This document shows, one piece after another, positions 1 through 5,362 of a stretch of 5,362 bases of DNA; positions within the stretch are counted from its first letter, which is position 1, and each line of letters begins with the position of its first letter. The DNA is from Chitinophagaceae bacterium (lineage in GTDB: Bacteria > Bacteroidota > Bacteroidia > Chitinophagales > Chitinophagaceae). Position numbers and translations under genes: made by a program. The stretch covers positions 1 to 5,362 of the forward strand of contig CANHUK010000159.1 of assembly GCA_947463755.1 (NCBI GenBank), read 5' to 3'. The notes under the pieces were generated by a model. That model saw only the letters and a program-made list of their open reading frames with translations. It did no database searches and was not told the origin of the DNA.

Positions 1-30
1 ATGAAAAAGGCAAGGTTCCTCGCTCCGCTC

Positions 31-99
31 GGAATGACAAAGTGGGAGGGGAATGACAAAGTGGGAGGGACATTCATTCACAAAGACAAAGTGGGAGGG
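31..99. repeat. G-rich direct repeat, three copies
   Basis: The 15-base word GACAAAGTGGGAGGG occurs three times, at 36-50, 55-69 and 85-99. The first two copies belong to a longer shared unit beginning GGAATGACAAAG, with a period of 19 bases. The third follows after 30 bases. The stretch before it (16-34) reads TTCCTCGCTCCGCTCGGAA, which resembles words I recall as dispersed intergenic repeats in many Bacteroidota genomes; that is recollection and was not searched. The 19-base period is not a multiple of three, so the copies are read in different frames, which argues against protein constraint. Function unknown. Confidence 0.75.
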
Positions 100-144
100 C
101 ATCACGAGGCCTCCGAAGGATCTTGTATTGGCTGTTCATAGCGT

Positions 145-187
145 CTTCGTTTCCTCGCGGTGAAGGCTTTACCGCGAAGGCGCGAAG
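145..187. repeat. Imperfect intergenic hairpin
   Basis: The arms TCGCGGT (155-161) and ACCGCGA (171-177) are perfect complements around a 9-base loop. The stem continues outward past a bulged A (178) through CC/GG (153-154 with 179-180) and, after a short internal loop, through CTTCG/CGAAG (145-149 with 183-187). No T-run follows, so it is not a classical intrinsic terminator. The word ACCGCGAAGGCGCGAAG resembles intergenic repeat families that I recall as common in environmental bacteria. It lies just upstream of the candidate porter promoter. It may be a dispersed repeat or the 3' end signal of a gene outside the window. Confidence 0.5.
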
Positions 188-190
188 CAT

Positions 191-223
191 TTTGTACGTG
201 CACTTCAATTCAGCATATCGTTG
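191..223 (+). promoter_or_regulatory. Candidate Bacteroidota promoter for the sugar porter
   Basis: TTTG at 191-194 is followed after 21 bases by TATCGTTG at 216-223. This matches the primary sigma consensus of Bacteroides and relatives (TTTG, 19-21 bases, TAnnTTTG) with one mismatch. Transcription would begin near 230 and give a leader of roughly 58 bases before the ATG at 288. It is the best match seen upstream of this gene, but such short motifs also arise by chance. Confidence 0.35.
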
Positions 224-287
224 AGTCCATACAGATTGATTTTCCGTATTGAAATGCTCCATATATTTAGCAAACTCAAGTTTATAT

Positions 288-1655
288 ATGCAACCCAACG
301 CAACTTCCTCCTCCGGCAACGGTCTTTTCGGCATCTCCCTGATCGCGGCGCTGGCCGGCTTCATCTTCGGATTTGATACCGTGGTGATCTCCGGTGCCAA
401 CCTCCCCATCAAGGAATTGTGGGATACCAGTCCCTGGTTCCATGGATTTTTCATCATGTCGATGGCGCTCTGGGGCACGGTGGCCGGGTCGATCTACGGC
501 GGGGTACCCACGGAGAAATTCGGCAGGAAGAAGGTCCTGCTCTGGATCGGCATCCTCTTCAGCGTGTCTGCCATCGGGTCCGCCCTGGCGATGGATCCCT
601 ACACTTTTTCCTTCTTTCGGTTCATCGGCGGGGTAGGCATTGGGGTGTCATCGGTAGCAGCGCCCACATATATTTCAGAGATCTCCACGCCCGCTACCCG
701 TGGCCGGCTCGTGGCGATGTATCAGTTCAACATCGTCTTCGGCATCCTGATCGCCTTCTTGTCCAACTACTGGCTGGAAGGGGTTGGCGGCGATAACGAC
801 TGGCGCTGGATGCTCGGGGTCATGGCCCTGCCTTCGCTGATATACACCTTGATGGTAACCTCCATTCCGGAGAGTCCGCGCTGGCTGCTGGCTGTCAGAG
901 GAGATGCCGCCGGTGCCCGGACGGTCATGCAGCGGCTGGTGGTAATGGATATCGAATCCGAGATGCGTTCCATCTCCGAGCAATCGGGGAAGCAAGGGGA
1001 GAAGCAACCTGCCTTTTTCCAATCGAAGCATGGCCGGATCATCGGGCTGGCCTTTCTGGTCTCCTTCTTCAACCAGTGGAGCGGGATCAATTTCATCCTG
1101 TATTACGCGCCGGAGATCCTCGAGCGGGCCGGCCTGGCGGCGAAGGATTCACTGTTCAACAGCATCGCCATCGGCGGAGCCAACCTGGTGTTCACCTTTG
1201 CCGGCCTTTGGCTGATCGACCGGCTGGGGCGCAAAACCCTGCTTGTGATTGGTTCCCTCGGATATATTTTGAGCCTTTCGCTGGTTGCATGGGCCTTCTA
1301 TGCAGGCGCCTCTCCAGAATTCCTGCTGATGAGCCTGTTGCTCTTCATCGCATCGCACGCCATCGGGCAGGGGGCTGTCATCTGGGTATTCATTTCTGAG
1401 ATCTTCCCCAACCGCATCCGGGCGGCAGGACAGGCCTTTGGTGCCAGCGTACACTGGGTATTCGCCGCCATCATCACCCTGATCACGCCGGTATTCCTGG
1501 ATGCTGAGGATGGGATCTTCAAGGATAACCCCTGGCCAATCTTCGCCTTTTTTGCCGGGATGATGGTGCTGCAACTGGTCTGGGTGCTGACGCGGGTGCC
1601 GGAAACCAAGGGCGTTTCTTTGGAAAGTCTGGAGAAGGAGTTGGTGAAGGAGTAG
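288..1655 (+). CDS. Sugar porter family MFS transporter (sugar/H+ symporter-like)
   Basis: This 455-residue inner-membrane protein has twelve predicted helices and a central cytoplasmic loop around residues 197-250, the usual size for the XylE/GLUT-type sugar porter family. Family motifs appear in order: GFDTVVISGA in helix 1 (residues 28-37), GGVPTEKFGRKK (71-82), a PTYISEIS...RGR stretch (126-140), Gln146 in helix 5 (the sugar-contacting Gln of XylE and GLUT1), PESPRW (194-199), NQWSGIN (262-268), DRLGRK (311-316), IWVFISEIFPNRIR (365-378) and PETKG (438-442). The family imports hexoses, pentoses or inositol, usually with protons; the exact sugar cannot be read from sequence. The first Gln of the usual QQxSGIN motif is Asn262, and GQGAVIW replaces the common GPxxW form, variants I recall from Bacteroidota homologues. 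I chose ATG 288 because helix 1 follows directly; an in-frame TTG at 249 would add 13 unsupported residues. No Shine-Dalgarno is present. The downstream esterase and GH3 genes suggest it imports their products. Confidence 0.93.
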   Translation: MQPNATSSSGNGLFGISLIAALAGFIFGFDTVVISGANLPIKELWDTSPWFHGFFIMSMALWGTVAGSIYGGVPTEKFGRKKVLLWIGILFSVSAIGSALAMDPYTFSFFRFIGGVGIGVSSVAAPTYISEISTPATRGRLVAMYQFNIVFGILIAFLSNYWLEGVGGDNDWRWMLGVMALPSLIYTLMVTSIPESPRWLLAVRGDAAGARTVMQRLVVMDIESEMRSISEQSGKQGEKQPAFFQSKHGRIIGLAFLVSFFNQWSGINFILYYAPEILERAGLAAKDSLFNSIAIGGANLVFTFAGLWLIDRLGRKTLLVIGSLGYILSLSLVAWAFYAGASPEFLLMSLLLFIASHAIGQGAVIWVFISEIFPNRIRAAGQAFGASVHWVFAAIITLITPVFLDAEDGIFKDNPWPIFAFFAGMMVLQLVWVLTRVPETKGVSLESLEKELVKE

Positions 1656-1656
1656 G

Positions 1657-1743
1657 TTTATTTCATTAAAACTGAAATAAATGACTTTATTTCACGAAAA
1701 GTGAAATGATCGGAGTTGTTTCAGGGAAACTGAAATGAATATT
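1657..1743 (+). repeat. Array of three 29-base palindromic units
   Basis: Three tandem units occupy 1657-1685, 1686-1714 and 1715-1743. Each has TTTCA and TGAAA arms separated by seven bases, with palindrome centres at 1669, 1698 and 1727, exactly 29 apart. Unit 1 has 9-base perfect arms (TTTATTTCA/TGAAATAAA). Unit 2 has ATTTCAC/GTGAAAT around GAAAA. Unit 3 has TTTCAG/CTGAAA around GGAAA. The innermost pair is C-G in unit 2, G-C in unit 3 and mismatched in unit 1. The loop keeps AAA on the + strand in every copy. The array begins one base after the porter stop codon and ends 113 bases before the esterase ATG. It could be an operator array, a set of RNA hairpins in the transcript, or a REP-like intergenic repeat. 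No T-run follows to make it a standard terminator. Confidence 0.85.
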
Positions 1744-1745
1744 AA

Positions 1746-1761
1746 CGTGCACACAAGCACG
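1746..1761. repeat. Small inverted repeat
   Basis: CGTGC (1746-1750) and GCACG (1757-1761) are perfect 5-base arms around the loop ACACAA. It sits directly after the palindromic array in the spacer before the esterase gene. No T-run follows. It is short enough to be chance. Confidence 0.3.
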
Positions 1762-1804
1762 GATCCTTGAGGAATCAATGACAGTGGGCAATTACAGAAT
1801 CGGT

Positions 1805-1819
1805 CATGATGCAATCATG
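1805..1819. promoter_or_regulatory. 15-base palindrome upstream of the esterase gene
   Basis: CATGAT (1805-1810) and ATCATG (1814-1819) are perfect arms around GCA. The site lies 37 bases before the ATG at 1857, a place where a dimeric regulator could bind. No regulator gene is visible in the window and the site occurs once. No convincing TTTG / TAnnTTTG promoter was found between 1744 and 1856. The operator reading is inference. Confidence 0.25.
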
Positions 1820-1856
1820 GTCTGGATAAATGATGATGATGATCCACGAAATAAGT

Positions 1857-3374
1857 ATGCGCCGGACTTTATATTTTTTTTTGTTCATTGAATTCTTTGT
1901 TTTCACATTCAGCAGCGTGCAGGCCCAGCTCCGATTCGATCCGGTCTTTTCGGATCATATGGTGCTGCAGCGCGACCGGCCGATCCGAATCTTCGGAACG
2001 GCGAACCCGGGTGCCCCGGTCCTTTTGCGTTTTGCGGATCACGAAGGCCGATCTTCTGCTGATGCCAATGGCCGCTGGAGCCTGAACCTGCCGGCACGGC
2101 GGGCAGATACGACGGCTCATGATCTGAAAGTGGCATCGGGCTCAGACACCATCATACTGCGCGACCTGCTGATCGGGGATGTCTGGCTCTGCATCGGTCA
2201 AAGCAATATGGAATGGCCCATGCAGCGCGAAGCGCATTTCGCGGAGGAGCGCGTGCGTCCCATGCCGTCGATCCTGCGCTGGCGTAATCCTGATTACGCC
2301 GGGAAAGGTTTTTACGGAACGCCATATACGCCGCAGGTCGTCAGACGATTGCAGGCAGACAGTTTTTATCAGGGCGAATGGACAAGGGCCGATCAGCGAT
2401 CCCTACCCTCAATGAGTGCCGTGGCCTATTATGCCGGCCGTACCCTGACGGATCGGACAGGCGTGCCGGTGGGATTGATCAATCTGTCGATCGGGGGAGC
2501 GCCGCTGGAGGCATTCATCGATCCGGAGGCGATGGCGGCTGATCCCAGGTTCACTTCGAAGGTATCTGGCGACTGGCTGGAAAATCCCGATCTGCCCGAT
2601 TGGGTGAAGGTCCGCGGCCGACAGAATGTGGGAGATCTCCCGGATGTGCCATTGGGCCCATTGGGCAAGGCACATCCTTTCCGCCCCGGCTTTGCCTTCG
2701 ATGGCGGGATAAAACCACTGTTGCCACTGCCGATCCGGGGCATCCTCTGCTACCAGGGCGAGAGTAATGCCCAGGAATCCGCGCGGGTCGGGGAATACGG
2801 GGCATTGACCCGACTGATGGTAGAAGACCTGCGCCGCAAATGGTCGATGCCCAACATGCCATTCTATTTTGTGCAGTTGTCATCAATTGATACGATCAAA
2901 TATAAGGGCCAGTTATGGCCGGAATTTCGGGATGAACAACGCCGGATACTCGACAGCATTCCGCACAGCGGCATGGCCGTCTGCAGTGATATTGGTGCCC
3001 GCGATGATGTGCATCCGACGGAGAAGCGACTCGTCGGGCAACGACTGGCCCAGTGGATCCTTCGGGATGTGCATGGCATGGCGTCTGTGCCGTCCGGCCC
3101 GTTGCCCGTTCGGGCGGTATGGAAGCGGGGAGCCGTGATCGTTCACTATCAATACACCGGCAGCCGGCTGAAAACCGCTGACCTGACTGACCTGCATGGC
3201 TTTGCCCTGGATGGCAATGCGTCGCATCAGGTGCAGATCAATGGGAAAACAGTCGTGATCGCAGCGAAAGAAAAACCCCGTGTGATCAGTTACGGCTGGC
3301 AGTCCTGGAGTAACGGAAATCTCGTCAATGACCAGGGATTACCCGCATCGACCTTTCGGATCCCTGTCCGTTGA
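1857..3374 (+). CDS. Secreted SGNH-type sialate O-acetylesterase-like carbohydrate esterase
   Basis: This 505-residue protein has a signal peptide (residues 1-23, phenylalanine-rich core, cut likely after SSVQA) with no lipobox cysteine, so it should be periplasmic or secreted. An N-terminal beta domain (about 25-105, opening with VFSDHMVLQR) precedes the SGNH hydrolase core. The nucleophile Ser116 lies in GQSNMEW (114-120). A block-II-like IGG is at 212-214, YQGESN at 299-304, and the catalytic DxxH pair is Asp383/His386 in DDVHP. A C-terminal beta domain ends with the family-typical GLPAS...FR stretch. The family removes O-acetyl groups from sugars. Sialate is the default annotation, but related plant-glycan enzymes (for example CE20 or CE6 relatives) deacetylate xyloglucan or xylan, and the GH3 neighbour favours that here. 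ATG 1857 places the signal peptide correctly. Four consecutive ATG codons at 1830-1841 would instead add nine residues. The leader holds the palindromic array. A run of nine T at 1874-1882 lies in the signal-peptide codons. Confidence 0.9.
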   Translation: MRRTLYFFLFIEFFVFTFSSVQAQLRFDPVFSDHMVLQRDRPIRIFGTANPGAPVLLRFADHEGRSSADANGRWSLNLPARRADTTAHDLKVASGSDTIILRDLLIGDVWLCIGQSNMEWPMQREAHFAEERVRPMPSILRWRNPDYAGKGFYGTPYTPQVVRRLQADSFYQGEWTRADQRSLPSMSAVAYYAGRTLTDRTGVPVGLINLSIGGAPLEAFIDPEAMAADPRFTSKVSGDWLENPDLPDWVKVRGRQNVGDLPDVPLGPLGKAHPFRPGFAFDGGIKPLLPLPIRGILCYQGESNAQESARVGEYGALTRLMVEDLRRKWSMPNMPFYFVQLSSIDTIKYKGQLWPEFRDEQRRILDSIPHSGMAVCSDIGARDDVHPTEKRLVGQRLAQWILRDVHGMASVPSGPLPVRAVWKRGAVIVHYQYTGSRLKTADLTDLHGFALDGNASHQVQINGKTVVIAAKEKPRVISYGWQSWSNGNLVNDQGLPASTFRIPVR

Positions 3375-3400
3375 CCGACTAACGGTCATGCCTACCTTTT
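3370..3400 (+). promoter_or_regulatory. Weak candidate promoter for the GH3 gene
   Basis: GTTG (3370-3373) is followed after 19 bases by TACCTTTT (3393-3400). Each element has one mismatch to the Bacteroidota TTTG / TAnnTTTG consensus. Transcription would start near 3407, leaving a leader of about 66 bases. It overlaps the esterase stop codon. The GH3 gene may equally be cotranscribed with the esterase across the 98-base spacer. Confidence 0.2.
3372..3388 (+). terminator. Possible weak terminator or attenuator hairpin
   Basis: TGACCG (3372-3377) and CGGTCA (3383-3388) form a perfect 6-base stem around ACTAA. The left arm includes the esterase TGA stop. A T6 run begins at 3397, eight bases after the stem. 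That gap is longer than in a standard intrinsic terminator, where the T-run follows the stem at once, so partial termination or no effect is more likely. Confidence 0.2.
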
Positions 3401-3472
3401 TTGTTCCCGACATCTCCTCTTCGTCCTTCCTTGGGATCCGCTTCGTACATTCGGCATCCAGAACGCGTCCGT

Positions 3473-5362
3473 ATGAAACGACTCATCATTCCCGTCTTAA
3501 CCCTGATCAGCAGCCTGTCCCTTCAGGCCCAGTCCCCGGTGTACAAGGATCCTGCGCAGCCTGTTTCCGCCCGGGTGGAGGATCTTCTGCGCCGAATGAC
3601 GCCGGAGGAGAAGTTCTGGCAGTTGTTCATGATCCCGGGGGAGGTCAAGCCGGGGGAAGAGGAGAAGTATCGCCACGGGATCTTTGGATTCCAGGTGAGT
3701 GCGGCGGGTCAGTCGGGCGGCGCTTCCGGACAGATGCTGCAATATAATGCAACCGAACGGGCACAGGCCGTCGCAGAGAAGATCAACCGGATGCAGGAAT
3801 ACTTTCTGAAGCAGTCGCGGCTCGGCATTCCCATCATCCCTTTCGATGAGGCCCTGCACGGACTCGTACGCGCCGGTGCCACTTCCTTCCCGCAGAGCAT
3901 TGCGCTGGCGGCAACCTTCGACACCTCCCTCATGGCTGAGGTGGCACATGCCATCGCCCGCGAAACCCGGACACGCGGTATCCGGCAGATCCTGTCGCCG
4001 GTGATCAATCTCGCTACAGATGTTCGCTGGGGACGCACAGAAGAGACCTACGGCGAAGATCCATACCTGTCTTCCATGATGGGCGTTGCTTACATGGGAG
4101 CGCTGGAACGCATGGGCATCGTGGCTACGCCCAAGCATTTCCTGGCGAATGTCGGAGAAGGCGGTCGCGACAGCTGGCCCATCCATGAAAGCGAATGGTA
4201 CCTGCGTCAGACACATCTCGCACCGTTTCGCGCGACCTTCAAGCTGGCGGGAGCCCGCAGTGTGATGACGGCATATAATAGTCTGGACGGGACGCCGGCC
4301 ACAGGTCATCCGCGTTGGCTGCTCGACTGGCTGAAGCGTGAGCAAGGCTTTACCGGTTTTGTGATCTCCGATGCCAGTGCCACCGGCGGGGCCAATGTGC
4401 TGCACATGACTGCCGCTGATTATCCCACCAGTTCCGCGGCCGCGATGAATGGCGGACTGGATGTCATCTTTCAGACCGATTACGATCATCACAAACTCTT
4501 CATGCCGCCCTTCCTGGACGGGCGCATCGATGAAAAGCGAATCGATGACGCCGTGCGAAGGGTGTTGTGCGCCAAGTTCGAACTCGGACTGTTTGAGAAC
4601 CCATATTTCGACATCGCTCAAACTGAAAAGCTCGTCGATGTAGATCGCCACAAGGCGATCGCCCGAAAGGCAGCATCATCATCGTTTACGTTACTTCAGA
4701 ACCGGGGCATGCTTCCGCTGAAAGGCAACCTGCGTTCCATCGCCCTGATCGGTGAAGATGCTGTTTTGGCGCGGCTCGGCGGCTATAGTGGTCCGGGTAA
4801 TGAAAAGGTCTCCATTCGCCAGGGGCTGGAGGAAGCCTTTACATCTTCGGGTACCCGTATCCGTTATGCTCGTGGTTATGACCGCGATGCGCGTCCATGG
4901 AAGGTAGTGCCGGCGGGATTGTTGACGCATCGCGTGGGTGACCGGATGGTATCGGGGCTGCATGGCGCGTATTATGCCAATACGGATCTGTCGGGCGTTC
5001 CGATCTTTGAAAGAAAGGATGACCGGATTGATTTTCACTGGACGCTGTTTCCGCCGGATGAGCGCTTGTCGAGGGATTTTTACTCCGTTCGGTGGACGGG
5101 CATCCTTACACCGGATTCCACCGGAAGGTATCGGATCGGCCTGGATGGTAACGATGGATTCCGGTTGTGGCTCGGCGACAAGTTGGTGGTGGATGCCTGG
5201 GAGAAGCGCAGTTATTCCACCCGCATGAGCATTTTCGATTTCGTGAAAGGGAAGCCTGTTAAACTGCGGGTCGAATTCCGCGAACCCGTCGGCAATGCGC
5301 ATGTGCGGCTGATCTGGGATCGGGGAATGCGCGATGAATCGGAGCGTCTGCGCCGCGAAGCC
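3473..5362 (+). CDS. Exported glycoside hydrolase family 3 enzyme with PA14 insert (3' end outside window)
   Basis: From ATG 3473 the frame stays open for 630 codons to the window edge, so the C-terminus is missing. A signal peptide (residues 1-19, cut likely at SLQA/QS, no lipobox cysteine) predicts a periplasmic or secreted enzyme. The GH3 barrel spans about 30-375 and shows FDEALHG (124-130), a DVRWGRTEETYGEDPYL stretch (183-199), KHF (221-223) and the predicted nucleophile Asp300 in GFVISDASA. The residue after that Asp is Ala, where many GH3 enzymes have Trp. The second alpha/beta domain starts near 400 with SFTLLQNRGMLPL, then is interrupted at about 495-617 by a PA14 module (HGAYYAN, later DGNDGFRLWLGDKLVVD). 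PA14 inserted at this point is known in GH3 beta-glucosidases, where it shapes the active-site entrance and binds oligosaccharides. The acid/base Glu and the rest of the domain should lie beyond 5362. Family members are beta-glucosidases, beta-xylosidases and related exo-enzymes; the exact sugar is undetermined. Neighbours suggest hemicellulose oligosaccharide breakdown. Confidence 0.93.
   Translation, partial: MKRLIIPVLTLISSLSLQAQSPVYKDPAQPVSARVEDLLRRMTPEEKFWQLFMIPGEVKPGEEEKYRHGIFGFQVSAAGQSGGASGQMLQYNATERAQAVAEKINRMQEYFLKQSRLGIPIIPFDEALHGLVRAGATSFPQSIALAATFDTSLMAEVAHAIARETRTRGIRQILSPVINLATDVRWGRTEETYGEDPYLSSMMGVAYMGALERMGIVATPKHFLANVGEGGRDSWPIHESEWYLRQTHLAPFRATFKLAGARSVMTAYNSLDGTPATGHPRWLLDWLKREQGFTGFVISDASATGGANVLHMTAADYPTSSAAAMNGGLDVIFQTDYDHHKLFMPPFLDGRIDEKRIDDAVRRVLCAKFELGLFENPYFDIAQTEKLVDVDRHKAIARKAASSSFTLLQNRGMLPLKGNLRSIALIGEDAVLARLGGYSGPGNEKVSIRQGLEEAFTSSGTRIRYARGYDRDARPWKVVPAGLLTHRVGDRMVSGLHGAYYANTDLSGVPIFERKDDRIDFHWTLFPPDERLSRDFYSVRWTGILTPDSTGRYRIGLDGNDGFRLWLGDKLVVDAWEKRSYSTRMSIFDFVKGKPVKLRVEFREPVGNAHVRLIWDRGMRDESERLRREA

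Noticed and set aside
1..141. 46-codon open frame starting at the first base (MKKARFLAPLGMTKWEG...)
   Set aside because: It is built largely from the G-rich direct repeats, which are read in different frames within it, so there is no sign of protein constraint. It resembles spurious products of dispersed intergenic repeats.
249..287. In-frame TTG start giving a 13-residue extension of the sugar porter
   Set aside because: ATG 288 is followed directly by a normal N-terminus and helix 1. The extension matches no family feature that I know.
1657..1681. First palindrome as a rho-independent terminator for the porter gene
   Set aside because: The stem is almost all A/T and no T-run follows it directly, so stable termination is not expected.
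1657..1743. Reading the 29-base units as a small CRISPR array
   Set aside because: The repeated element and its period are the same 29 bases, with no unique spacers between copies, and no cas gene is visible.
1778..1891. 37-codon small frame in the spacer, overlapping the esterase start
   Set aside because: It has no recognisable features, runs through the palindrome, the ATG run and the T-run, and overlaps the signal peptide in another frame. A leader peptide is possible but unsupported.
3328..3747. 139-codon + frame across the esterase end and GH3 start
   Set aside because: It is out of frame with both recognised proteins and overlaps the GH3 signal peptide and barrel start.
3497..4651. 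Long 384-codon frame on the minus strand
   Set aside because: It lies opposite the GH3 gene, whose barrel motifs are unmistakable on the + strand. It is an antisense shadow caused by the GC-rich codons.
4691..5302. 203-codon minus-strand frame
   Set aside because: It is antisense to the second domain and PA14 insert of the GH3 enzyme, and its translation shows no family features.

Overview
The window looks like chromosomal DNA from a member of the Bacteroidota, possibly Chitinophagia or Saprospiria-like, but the rank below phylum is a guess. The grounds are secretory signals ending in Val-Gln-Ala-Gln and Leu-Gln-Ala-Gln, no Shine-Dalgarno sequence before any gene, a promoter-like TTTG / TAnnTTTG pair, moderately GC-rich genes with AT-richer spacers, and protein family variants typical of that phylum.

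Three genes lie on the + strand, all concerned with carbohydrate. Positions 1-287 are non-coding: a G-rich direct repeat (31-99), a long imperfect hairpin (145-187) and a candidate promoter (191-223). Positions 288-1655 encode a complete 12-helix sugar porter of the major facilitator superfamily. A 201-base spacer (1656-1856) follows. It holds three tandem 29-base units, each with a TTTCA-N7-TGAAA palindrome, and then two smaller dyads. Positions 1857-3374 encode a complete secreted SGNH-type acetylesterase annotated as sialate O-acetylesterase-like. After a 98-base spacer, an exported glycoside hydrolase family 3 enzyme begins at 3473 and is still open at the window edge (630 codons seen). 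A PA14 domain interrupts its second catalytic domain.

Together the genes suggest a small glycan-use locus. The esterase would remove acetyl groups from an oligosaccharide outside the cytoplasm, the GH3 enzyme would release terminal sugars, and the porter would import the monosaccharide. The glycan could be an acetylated plant hemicellulose such as xylan or xyloglucan, but the sequence does not fix the substrate. No SusC/SusD pair, regulator gene, mobile element, RNA gene or CRISPR array is visible.

The least explained structure is the 29-base palindrome array at 1657-1743. Its arms are conserved with one pair swapped between copies, its loop is A-rich and not symmetric, and it starts directly after the porter stop codon.
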